Shown piece after piece: positions 6,418 through 12,492 of a DNA stretch of 12,492 nucleotides (position 1 is its first letter; every line of letters starts with the position of its first letter). The notes below the pieces were generated by a model. The model saw nothing but the letters and a program-made list of their open reading frames with translations. It was not told the origin of the DNA and searched no databases. A program made the translations under genes and the position numbers. This DNA comes from CAZXDS01 sp964639525 (lineage in GTDB: Bacteria > Bacteroidota > Ignavibacteria > Ignavibacteriales > Melioribacteraceae): NCBI GenBank assembly GCA_964639525.1, contig CAZXDS010000097.1, positions 1 to 12,492 of the forward strand, written 5' to 3'.

Positions 6418-7754
6418 TAAATTTCTTCTCTATGTAATTGTTCAAAAACTAAATGATTTACCTGTTCTTTTAACTCATCAATTCTTATTGATTCAATAAC
6501 ATCTTCTGCAAATGCCTTTATTAACATCGATTGTGCCAAATGCTCCGGAACGCCGCGTGAACGAATATAAAAGTATGCTTCTTCGTCAAGAGCACCGATT
6601 GTAGCACCATGGGAACACTTTACATCATCTGCATAAATTTCCAATTGTGGTTTTGTATCTATCGTTGAATTTCTTGACAGAAGTATATTTTTATTAGATT
6701 GATAAGCATTCGTCATTTGTGCATCTTCCCTAACCATTATTTTGCCTCTGAAAACTCCGTGCGAATCATCATCCAGTATTCCTTTGTATAATTCGTTGCT
6801 GTAACAATTCGGTTTCGCGTGGTCAACAAAAGTATGATTATCTACATGACGAGTTCCATTAGTTAAAAATAATCCGTAAAAATTACATTCAATATTCTCA
6901 TCATTCAAAACAGACGATAAATCGTTTCTTGTTATTGAAGCACCAAGTGCCAGCGACAAATGTGTGAAAACACTGTCCTTCTCCTGATGAACAGATGTCT
7001 GCTCAATATGAAAAGCATTTTTGCTTTCATTTTCAATTTTGGTAATGTCAACATTTGAATTTTTACCGACAAATACTTGCGTAACAGCGTTTGTAAAATA
7101 TTTTTTCCCTTCAATACCTCGGAAATTAAAAATAATTTTTGCCTGCGAATTTTCTTCTGCAATAATTAAGTTTTTTGGTTGAACTAAAATGTTTTCGTGG
7201 TTGTGCCCGCTTAAATAAAGCACTTGAAGCGGGTGCTTAAGTACCGCATTCTTTTTTAAATAAACTATTGCGCCGTCAACTAAATAAGCAGAATTAAGTG
7301 CACTGAACGGGGTCTCATTTTTAGAATCAACGTTAAAATATCGGTTATACTGCTCCGGGTATTTTGTAACAAAGTTTGAAAGTTTACCTATAAAAATATC
7401 AGGAGACGTTTCTGTTATTTCAGACAGCCTTTCCGAATATAAACCGTTTACAAAAACCAATAGGTTACATTCAAATCCCGTAAAAATAAACTCGGTTATA
7501 TCAACATCATCTTCAACATTATTCTTTGAAGTAATCGGCATAAAATTCTGTTTCAGAATTGGTGTTACGTTTGTATTCCGCCATTCTTCATTTTTCTTTG
7601 TAGGAAAATCTAATGATTTAAATTTATCAAATGAGTTTAGTCTCAACTTATTAATATCGCCGGATTTTTCACCATTTAAACTATTTTGGAAACGTTCAAA
7701 CTCAGATAAATACCAAGTTTTCGCTTCTATATGTTTTTCATTTTTCATAATCAT
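6417..7754 (-). CDS. sufD: SufD, Fe-S scaffold subunit
   Basis: The 445-residue protein has the SufD N-terminal helical region with FPTKKNEEWRNTNVTPI (50-66), a long beta-helix, and the conserved C-terminal block TKPQLEIYADDVKCSHGATIG (367-387). That block contains H382, the counterpart of the histidine used at the SufB-SufD cluster site, and C380. It ends with SRGVPEHLAQSMLIKAFAEDVIE. SufD pairs with SufB in the cytosolic SufBC2D complex that builds clusters. The first ATG (7754) is followed by a second at codon 3, and either may be used. It overlaps sufS by one base and is separated from sufC by 231 bp holding a repeat element and heptamers. Confidence 0.96.
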   Translation of the reverse strand: MIMKNEKHIEAKTWYLSEFERFQNSLNGEKSGDINKLRLNSFDKFKSLDFPTKKNEEWRNTNVTPILKQNFMPITSKNNVEDDVDITEFIFTGFECNLLVFVNGLYSERLSEITETSPDIFIGKLSNFVTKYPEQYNRYFNVDSKNETPFSALNSAYLVDGAIVYLKKNAVLKHPLQVLYLSGHNHENILVQPKNLIIAEENSQAKIIFNFRGIEGKKYFTNAVTQVFVGKNSNVDITKIENESKNAFHIEQTSVHQEKDSVFTHLSLALGASITRNDLSSVLNDENIECNFYGLFLTNGTRHVDNHTFVDHAKPNCYSNELYKGILDDDSHGVFRGKIMVREDAQMTNAYQSNKNILLSRNSTIDTKPQLEIYADDVKCSHGATIGALDEEAYFYIRSRGVPEHLAQSMLIKAFAEDVIESIRIDELKEQVNHLVFEQLHREEI

Positions 7755-7985
7755 TTTTTATCTGTTTTAATTCCTATTTGTCATTCCCGAATGTTTTGCT
7801 ATTTGCATCCCCGCGTGGCTATTGGGAATTTCGCGTATTCTCAAAAGATTGCGATTATTCACCGAATGCTGTGCAAAAGCATATCGGAATGACGAAATTT
7901 TTAAAATAATGTTTTTTTTATCTGCAACACTTACCAAATATTACAGACAGAAATTCTACATTCTCAATTATCCATTATCAATTAT
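7755..7985. other. Repeat-filled gap between sufC and sufD
   Basis: The suf genes are otherwise closely packed (45, -1 and 30 bp). This gap is filled by a 114-bp element with inverted-repeat ends (7780-7893) and most of a heptamer array (7953-7987). A 66-residue plus-strand frame crosses it, but its codons run through the repeats and it has no family resemblance, so no gene is called. Confidence 0.7.
7780..7893. repeat. REP/MITE-like element with inverted-repeat ends
   Basis: The left end GTCATTCCCGAATGTTTTGC (7780-7799) and right end GCAAAAGCATATCGGAATGAC (7873-7893) are imperfect inverted copies of each other, with single-base indels. The right part (7853-7882) matches 10548-10577 at 25 of 30 positions. 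It contains the small hairpin ATGCT...AGCAT. Dispersed GTCATTCC-type repeats are common in bacterial intergenic DNA. No transposase gene is present, so mobility would be in trans. The same strand orientation applies to both copies. Confidence 0.75.
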
Positions 7986-7987
7986 TT
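7953..7987. repeat. Array of five 7-bp units at the sufC stop
   Basis: The contiguous units are ATTCTAC, ATTCTCA, ATTATCC, ATTATCA and ATTATTT. On the minus (transcribed) strand they read as NGATAAT-like units directly after sufC, and the first overlaps the sufC TAA by two bases. The period and the shared A/T positions link it to the 2723-2771 array. Low complexity makes it less certain than that array. Confidence 0.65.
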
Positions 7988-8741
7988 ATGCTTCCACAGG
8001 TTCATCCTTTATCCAGTCATAGCCTTTTTCTTCCAATTCCAAAGCAAGTTCTTTTGTTCCGGATTTGATAATTTTTCCTTTGTATAGAACATGAACAAAA
8101 TCGGGTACAATGTAATCAAGCAGACGCTGATAGTGAGTAACAAGAATAATTGCATTATTTTCAGAACGAAATGAATTTACACCTTGTGAAACTATGCGCA
8201 ACGCATCAATATCAAGCCCTGAATCAGTTTCATCAAGCAATGCTAATTTTGGATTAAGCATTAACATCTGAAATATTTCGTTTCGTTTTTTCTCGCCGCC
8301 TGAAAAACCTTGATTAACAGCACGTTGTAAAAGAATTTTATCCATATCAAGAATTTTAGATTTCTTTTCTATTTCATCAAAAAATTCTTTTGCCGATAGT
8401 TCCGGTAAGCCGTTATATTTTCTTTTTTCATTTAATGCTGTTTTCAAAAAGGTAGCATTAGAGATGCCGGCAATTTCAATGGGATACTGAAATGCTAAAA
8501 ATAATCCTTCCCTCGCACGGTCTTCAATTGATAAATCCAACATATCCTTACCGTCAAACAACACTTGTCCTGAAGTTACCTCATAATTTTCATTGCCGCT
8601 TAAAACATTGGCAAGCGTGCTTTTCCCTGAACCATTCGGGCCCATTATGGCATGAACTTCTCCCCGATTCACCTCGAGGTCAATTCCCTTTAGTATTTCA
8701 TTACCTTCTACATTTGCATGCAGATTTTTAACTTGTAACAT
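7986..8741 (-). CDS. sufC: SufC, ABC-type ATPase of the Fe-S scaffold
   Basis: The 251 residues form one ABC ATPase domain: Walker A GPNGSGKST (34-42), Q-loop around LAFQYP (82-87), the signature in the SufC-specific form FSGGEKKR (146-153), Walker B LALLDETD (166-173) with catalytic E171, D-loop SGLD, and switch H203 in VTHYQR. SufC binds SufB and SufD and drives the conformational change needed for cluster assembly. Start ATG 8741 has AAGGA 9 nt upstream and lies 45 bp after sufB. Confidence 0.98.
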   Translation of the reverse strand: MLQVKNLHANVEGNEILKGIDLEVNRGEVHAIMGPNGSGKSTLANVLSGNENYEVTSGQVLFDGKDMLDLSIEDRAREGLFLAFQYPIEIAGISNATFLKTALNEKRKYNGLPELSAKEFFDEIEKKSKILDMDKILLQRAVNQGFSGGEKKRNEIFQMLMLNPKLALLDETDSGLDIDALRIVSQGVNSFRSENNAIILVTHYQRLLDYIVPDFVHVLYKGKIIKSGTKELALELEEKGYDWIKDEPVEA

Positions 8742-8786
8742 TTATTTAATCCTTACTATTTTAAATTTTTATTATAATACTTCTTA

Positions 8787-10232
8787 TTATCCGACACTGC
8801 CTTCAAGACTAATAGCCAAAAGCTTTTGTGCTTCGACTGCAAATTCCATCGGGAGATTATTGAATACTTCCTTACAAAAACCGTTCACAATCATATTTAC
8901 AGCATCTTCCGTTGAAATACCTCTTTGATTTAGGTAAAAAATTTGGTCATCGCTGACTTTAGAAGTTGTTGCTTCGTGCTCTACAACGGCAGTATTGTTA
9001 TTGACTTCAATATATGGAAAAGTGTGAGCACCGCATTTATCACCCATCAACATCGAATCACATTGTGAAAAGTTACGTGCACCCGAAGCGCCTTTTGCAA
9101 CTTTAACTAATCCGCGATAAGAATTATTGCTTTTTCCGGCTGAAATTCCTTTTGATATAATTGTACTTTTTGTGTTCTTCCCAATATGTATCATCTTTGT
9201 TCCGGTATCGGCTTGCTGATAATTATTTGTTACTGCTACAGAATAAAATTCGCCGACTGCATTATCGCCCTGCAAAATACATCCGGGATATTTCCAAGTA
9301 ACTGCGGAACCCGTTTCAACTTGTGTCCACGACAGCTTTGAATTGTTCCCGCGACAGACACCTCGTTTTGTAACAAAATTGTAAATACCGCCCTTTCCGT
9401 TTTTATCACCGGGATACCAATTTTGCACTGTTGAATATTTCACTTCCGCATTTTCCAAAATTATAATTTCCACAATTGCCGCATGAAGTTGATTTGTATC
9501 ACGCATCGGTGCCGTACAGCCTTCGAGATAACTTACATAACTGTCATCTTCGGCAATAATCAAAGTTCGTTCAAACTGTCCTGTATCCACCGCATTAATT
9601 CTAAAATATGTTGAAAGTTCCATCGGGCAGCGAACACCTTTGGGAATGTAAACAAATGAGCCATCGCTAAATACGGCACTATTTAATGTCGCATAATAAT
9701 TGTCTGTGTAAGGCACAACTGAACCGAGATATTTTTTTACAAGTTCAGGATGCTCTTTAATTGCTTCTGAAATAGAGCAAAATATTACACCGTCTTTTGC
9801 AAGAGTTTCCTTAAACGTAGTGGCAACAGAAACCGAATCGAAAACAGCATCTACCGCCACACCGGCAAGTTTTTTCTGTTCGTCAAGAGGAATACCAAGT
9901 TTTTCAAATGTTTCAATTAACTCCGGATCAACTTCATCAATACTATCAAGTAATGGTTTTTGTTTTGGTTTAGAAAAATATCGAATATCCTGAAAATCAA
10001 TTTTAGGATAATGAACATGTGCCCAAGTCGGTTCTTCCATTGTCAGCCAATGTCGATATGCTTTAAGCCTCCACTCGGTCAGCCATTCGGGTTCTTCTTT
10101 TATAGCGGAAATTCTGCGAATAACATCTTCATTTAATCCTTTTGGAAACTCATCCGTTTCAATATCAGTAACAAATCCCCATTTGTATTCGGAATCGGTT
10201 ACATTGTCAATTATTTTTTGTTCATCACTCAT
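8787..10232 (-). CDS. sufB: SufB, Fe-S scaffold subunit
   Basis: At 481 residues it is of normal SufB length. It shows GVRCPMELSTYFRIN (199-213), SYLEGCTAPMRD (234-245), the WTQVETGSAVTWKYPGC block (302-318) and NFSQCDSMLMGDKCGAHTFPY (387-407). C400 lies in the CGAHT motif thought to carry the nascent cluster, and EHEATTSK (418-425) supplies the conserved glutamates. SufB accepts sulfur from the desulfurase and holds the assembling cluster with SufD. ATG 10232 has a Shine-Dalgarno (AAAGGA, spacing about 9). It is the first gene of the suf unit, with a well-formed promoter 30-60 bp upstream. Confidence 0.98.
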   Translation of the reverse strand: MSDEQKIIDNVTDSEYKWGFVTDIETDEFPKGLNEDVIRRISAIKEEPEWLTEWRLKAYRHWLTMEEPTWAHVHYPKIDFQDIRYFSKPKQKPLLDSIDEVDPELIETFEKLGIPLDEQKKLAGVAVDAVFDSVSVATTFKETLAKDGVIFCSISEAIKEHPELVKKYLGSVVPYTDNYYATLNSAVFSDGSFVYIPKGVRCPMELSTYFRINAVDTGQFERTLIIAEDDSYVSYLEGCTAPMRDTNQLHAAIVEIIILENAEVKYSTVQNWYPGDKNGKGGIYNFVTKRGVCRGNNSKLSWTQVETGSAVTWKYPGCILQGDNAVGEFYSVAVTNNYQQADTGTKMIHIGKNTKSTIISKGISAGKSNNSYRGLVKVAKGASGARNFSQCDSMLMGDKCGAHTFPYIEVNNNTAVVEHEATTSKVSDDQIFYLNQRGISTEDAVNMIVNGFCKEVFNNLPMEFAVEAQKLLAISLEGSVG

Positions 10233-10254
10233 TTACAAACATCCTTTAATTTGA

Positions 10255-10272
10255 ATTGAAAATTTAGTCAAT
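10255..10272. promoter_or_regulatory. Candidate Rrf2 operator over the sufB -10 box
   Basis: ATTGA, 8 nt and TCAAT form a perfect 5-bp dyad of 18 bp that covers the -10 hexamer (10261-10266). Binding here would block the promoter, the usual mode of an Rrf2 repressor. The pairing of this site with the Rrf2 gene at 3553-4026 is inferred from locus context. No second copy of the same dyad was noticed near rrf2 or brxC. Confidence 0.4.
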
Positions 10273-10289
10273 CTGGAAAAAAATGTCAA
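10261..10289 (-). promoter_or_regulatory. Sigma70-like promoter of the suf operon
   Basis: On the minus strand TTGACA (10289-10284), a 17-nt spacer and TAAATT (10266-10261) give a consensus -35 and a 4-of-6 -10 box. Transcription would start about 20 bp before the sufB Shine-Dalgarno. If the host uses a Bacteroidota-type sigma factor with different boxes, this call weakens. Confidence 0.6.
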
Positions 10290-10477
10290 GATTAAAATTT
10301 TCGCAAACCCGCTTATTTTCAAATATTTTTTTCAAATGCAATTACTTGTAAATTATTTCTAATTATTCTGAAAATGAACATCTATTTTTAGTTTAAAAAA
10401 GAAAAACATCAAATTATCTTTCGGAAATGATTTCTTAAATCAATAATTGTATGATGAAACACACAAGGAAATCCGGT

Positions 10478-10577
10478 GGCTGCCGGATGAAAAGACTGTC
10501 ATTCCGGCAATTTTTTAGCCGGAATCTCAAACAGTGTCAGGGATTCCGGTTATTTACAGAATGCTGCGTAAAAGCAT
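10478..10577. repeat. REP-like hairpin cluster related to the sufC-sufD element
   Basis: The core is a perfect 8-bp stem ATTCCGGC (10501-10508) / GCCGGAAT (10518-10525) with a T-rich loop. To its left GCCGGATGA can pair alternatively with TCATTCCGGC. The right end 10548-10577 repeats 7853-7882 (25 of 30 identical), including AATGCTG...AAAAGCAT. The left GTCATTCC (10498-10505) also matches the other element's terminus, so both are members of one dispersed family. Confidence 0.7.
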
Positions 10578-10660
10578 CAACAACCTTGTGAAATTTTACA
10601 AGTTAGGACTAAGTTCTATTTAGAGCAGCAAGTTCTCATATTTATAACAGAACGAACGTA

Positions 10661-10689
10661 CAAAAAGAACAGACTAATCAATCTGTTCT
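10661..10689 (-). terminator. Terminator-like hairpin, minus strand
   Basis: A perfect 8-bp stem, AGAACAGA (10666-10673) and TCTGTTCT (10682-10689), has an 8-nt loop. On the minus strand it is followed by five T residues in TTTTTG. It would stop transcripts coming from the regulator gene or the repeats to the right before they reach the sufB promoter. Confidence 0.65.
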
Positions 10690-10757
10690 ACAAATTGTAA
10701 TATAGATTATCTGATGGCAGCAATGCTTTCAACGTAAGAAATATTGAAAAAATTCTT

Positions 10758-10865
10758 AAAATGCAGATGTGGCGAGAGCCATTATTATTATTCGATTTTT
10801 AGACCCGTTGCATAAAGAGACGGTAAAATATTTACTTGGAAACAAAATGGCTCTCGCCGCATTTT
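10758..10865. repeat. Long-armed inverted repeat with inner hairpins, possible structured RNA or MITE
   Basis: GGCGAGAGCCATT (10771-10783) pairs perfectly over 13 bp with AATGGCTCTCGCC (10846-10858). After a 6-nt bulge AAAATGC (10758-10764) pairs with GCATTTT (10859-10865). The 62-nt interior can form two smaller hairpins: CCGT (10805-10808) with ACGG (10820-10823), and GTAAA-ATA-TTTAC (10823-10835), which share base 10823. Both flanks are T-rich outward, so it could also end transcription. It is unlike the GTCATTCC and CTCTGCGAGGA repeats, and I do not recognise it. Confidence 0.65.
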
Positions 10866-10971
10866 TCCTAAGTTGATAGCATTGATAACGGTAGGCATGA
10901 TTAGCGAAGAGGTCAATCCGTGTAATTATTGTTCGATTATTAATGCAGTCATTATTAGAACTTAGCAAAAT

Positions 10972-11014
10972 AAACAAACCGTCCACCGTAGTGCTCTGCG
11001 AGGAAGGTTTGTTT
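10972..11014. repeat. CTCTGCGAGGA hairpin element, copy A (also a terminator)
   Basis: The outer stem AAACAAACC (10972-10980) / GGTTTGTTT (11006-11014) is perfect over 9 bp. Inside are a small CAC-CGTA-GTG hairpin (10984-10993 region) and the conserved segment CTCTGCGAGGAA (10994-11005). It lies 12 bp past the stop of the receiver-kinase gene and has T-rich flanks on both strands, so it probably acts as that gene's terminator. The tract CATTATTAGA (10950-10959) to its left recurs beside copy C. Confidence 0.7.
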
Positions 11015-11026
11015 TACTTTTAGAAA

Positions 11027-12097
11027 TTACACATGAAGTGAAACGGTAACTTTCGTAAACTTTCCTTTTTTACTTTCAATTTTAAATTTACCATTGATCG
11101 ATTCTAAAATTAACTTAATCATAACCAAGCCCAAACCATTTCCAACTTGCTGAAGCTGTGCACGGTTAAATTGTTCAAATGCAGTAATATTTCTAATTTC
11201 ATGCTCTGTCATTCCAATTCCAAAATCGGTAATAGTAATTTCATAAAATGTGCCTTTCTTTACACCTTCAAGTTTAATTTCACTTCCCGGGTCGGAAAAT
11301 TTGCATGCATTTTCAATCAATTCTTTGATTATCGAATTAAAATATAATTTCCAAATATAAATTGTACAAGATTCAAGAATTATGCTTAAATCATCTTTTC
11401 TCCCATTTAACTCATCATCATCTTGTAACAAATTGGCTATAGTATTTGGTTCAAGGCGGTAAATAAAATCTTTATAATTCTGTTTACCGGTGGTCTCTTT
11501 TTCCTGTAATAATTCTGAAAAGAGAATGAATTTTTCAATTCTGGTACTTAATCTTAGTCCCGATTTTTTTATAGTTAAAATCATATCCAAAATTTCATCT
11601 TTAGAAAACGACTCAAAATCATCTAGAAGCATTCGCGTATAACCAAGCATAGGAGTTAGCGGTGTCCTCAATTCGTGTGGAATGTATTTCATTATGTTCG
11701 ATTTAATTCTGTTAATATGAGTTCTATTTTTTTCAACTTTTGCAATTCTTCGTTTAACCGAATTTAATAATTCTTCGGATGTGAATGGTTTTGTAATATA
11801 GTCATCTGCTCCTAAGTCCATACCAAGTCTAATATCTTCCCGACTGCTTAAAGCTGTTAATAACAGAAAAGGAATATGTGAAGTGACACTTTTTGAAAGT
11901 TCGTTTAACAACTCCAATCCGGTAAATTCCGGCATCCGTATATCCGAAATTATTAAATCGGGAGTAACGGAATCTAAAATATTTAACGCTTCCCTGCCGT
12001 TTTTTGCCGGCAATACATCATAATCTGCACAATATAAAATATCTTCAATATTCTCTCTAATATCTGTTTCGTCTTCAACTATTAAAATTTTATTCAT
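11027..12097 (-). CDS. Receiver-first hybrid histidine kinase (REC-HisKA-HATPase), cytosolic
   Basis: The 356 residues contain an N-terminal receiver domain (1-120; acidic pair E8/D9/E10, phospho-acceptor D52 in LIISDIRMPE, T81, K103 in ITKPF). Next comes a HisKA helix with the H-box YIPHELRTPLTPMLGY (138-153, H141), then a HATPase domain with N-box IIKELIENACKF (N263), G1 box ITDFGIGM (D291), F-box FEQFNRAQ and G2 GNGLGL (319-324). No membrane segment, PAS domain or DNA-binding domain is present. It probably takes a phosphate or signal through REC to tune its own kinase, passing it to an unlinked partner. ATG 12097 follows GGGGATAG. No cognate regulator is adjacent; CTCTGCGAGGA elements lie on both sides. 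Confidence 0.92.
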   Translation of the reverse strand: MNKILIVEDETDIRENIEDILYCADYDVLPAKNGREALNILDSVTPDLIISDIRMPEFTGLELLNELSKSVTSHIPFLLLTALSSREDIRLGMDLGADDYITKPFTSEELLNSVKRRIAKVEKNRTHINRIKSNIMKYIPHELRTPLTPMLGYTRMLLDDFESFSKDEILDMILTIKKSGLRLSTRIEKFILFSELLQEKETTGKQNYKDFIYRLEPNTIANLLQDDDELNGRKDDLSIILESCTIYIWKLYFNSIIKELIENACKFSDPGSEIKLEGVKKGTFYEITITDFGIGMTEHEIRNITAFEQFNRAQLQQVGNGLGLVMIKLILESINGKFKIESKKGKFTKVTVSLHV

Positions 12098-12296
12098 TTT
12101 TCTATCCCCAAATGCTTAATTAAACTTATCAAATATTTATTTATTTAAGCACAAAATGTTATAACTACAGTCAATAATGAAAAAACCGAGACAAAAACGA
12201 AATATTTATTAGTTTGAATTGATTCATTAGTAACAGTAATTCAGCATCAAAATTAAAAACAACATAAGTCGCCGCTTATAACATTAAATAAATATA

Positions 12297-12341
12297 GTAA
12301 AACCGACTTTCCTCGCAGAGTTCTGTGAACAGTCGGTTTAC
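12297..12341. repeat. CTCTGCGAGGA hairpin element, copy B (inverted)
   Basis: The outer stem GTAAAACCGACT (12297-12308) / AGTCGGTTTAC (12331-12341) pairs over 11 bp with one bulged A. On the minus strand the interior reads GTTC-ACA-GAAC (a small hairpin) followed by CTCTGCGAGGAA (12320-12309), identical over 12 bases to copy A, while the outer-stem sequence differs and still pairs. Confidence 0.7.
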
Positions 12342-12392
12342 TCTTGTAATGTATTCGTACTTAATATTTTAGCATTATGTAGCTTTTGTGCA

Positions 12393-12434
12393 CATTATTA
12401 GAGTAAACAAACCGTCCATTGGACTCTGCGAGGA
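12393..12434. repeat. CTCTGCGAGGA element, copy C (right arm missing)
   Basis: CATTATTAGA (12393-12402) and GTAAACAAACC (12403-12413) match the left side of copy A. They are followed by the small hairpin GTCC-ATT-GGAC (12414-12424) and CTCTGCGAGGA (12424-12434). The expected closing arm GGTTTGTTT is absent: the sequence continues CAACGATTCGGGG. The copy thus appears truncated or recombined on its right. Confidence 0.65.
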
Positions 12435-12492
12435 CAACGATTCGGGGTCAAAATTAAGATTACAAAAAACAACACGTTAAGAGTATATAAAA

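Larger units (their letters stand above)
10233..11026. other. Intergenic region before sufB, rich in repeats
   Basis: The stretch has no credible gene. From left to right it holds the sufB promoter and dyad (10255-10289), AT-rich DNA, a GCCGG-rich hairpin cluster (10478-10577), a terminator-like hairpin (10661-10689), a long-armed inverted repeat (10758-10865), about 100 bp with nothing recognised, and copy A of the CTCTGCGAGGA element (10972-11014). A 76-residue minus-strand frame (10756-10986) runs through both hairpins and is not called. Confidence 0.75.
12098..12492. other. Non-coding right end of the window with two hairpin elements
   Basis: No convincing reading frame is present. The part next to the kinase gene is AT-rich and must hold its promoter. 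TTGACT on the minus strand (12174-12169) is a possible -35 box, without a convincing -10. Copies B (12297-12341) and C (12393-12434) of the CTCTGCGAGGA element follow. I see nothing recognisable after 12435. Confidence 0.6.

Noticed and set aside
7822..8022. 66-residue plus-strand frame between sufC and sufD
   Set aside because: It consists of repeat element and heptamers and overlaps the sufC end in antisense.
10233..10260. Riboswitch or attenuator in the sufB leader
   Set aside because: The predicted leader is only about 20-30 nt and has no hairpin with a T-tract.
10756..10986. 76-residue minus-strand frame in the intergenic region
   Set aside because: It spans the long inverted repeat and part of copy A, and its composition is not protein-like.
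10972..12434. CTCTGCGAGGA copies as a CRISPR array or integron attC sites
   Set aside because: There are only three copies in mixed orientation with irregular spacing and no cas genes. The stems do not show the paired RYYYAAC/GTTRRRY core boxes at their ends, and no integrase is visible.
1..12492. tRNA, rRNA, transposase or integrase genes
   Set aside because: None of the characteristic motifs was found on either strand.

Overview
The window is AT-rich bacterial DNA with three blocks. The protein set points to the Bacteroidota/Chlorobiota/Ignavibacteriota neighbourhood. The clues are a sufBCDS cluster with a DUF59 protein and a bacilliredoxin, a second YtxJ-type bacilliredoxin next to an Rrf2 regulator, a receiver-first histidine kinase, and dispersed short repeats with 7-bp arrays. 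That placement is inference; no rRNA or other phylogenetic marker is present.

Block 1 (1-2513, plus strand) is a tight four-gene run that resembles an anti-phage or stress-response island. It contains the 3' end of an unrecognised gene, a membrane protein with about four transmembrane segments, a TIR-domain protein with the catalytic-type glutamate and a C-terminal membrane anchor, and a DUF3800 (RNase H-like) protein. Gaps are 8, 22 and 21 bp, so one transcript is likely. Just downstream (about 2802-3023) lies a diverged, N-terminally lost copy of the C-terminus of the first gene. The three-gene cassette is therefore bracketed by two paralogous gene ends. A 49-bp array of seven heptamers precedes this remnant.

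Block 2 (2989-10289, minus strand) is a SUF iron-sulfur cluster assembly locus, read right to left: sufB, sufC, sufD, sufS, a SufT-like DUF59 gene, a BrxA/B-type bacilliredoxin, an intrinsic terminator, an Rrf2 regulator with three cysteines (C94, C104, C110), and a YtxJ/BrxC-type bacilliredoxin. A sigma70-like promoter with an inverted repeat over its -10 box sits in front of sufB and is the natural place for Rrf2 control. A 114-bp inverted-repeat element and a second heptamer array separate sufC from sufD. No SufE or SufU is seen.

Block 3 (10290-12492) is repeat-rich and mostly non-coding. It contains a REP/MITE-like unit related to the one between sufC and sufD, a terminator hairpin, a 108-bp long-armed inverted repeat, and a cytosolic REC-HisKA-HATPase gene. 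That gene is flanked by three copies of a hairpin element with the conserved segment CTCTGCGAGGA(A), whose stems differ in sequence but mostly keep pairing. The most unusual items are this CTCTGCGAGGA element and the TIR/membrane/DUF3800 operon.
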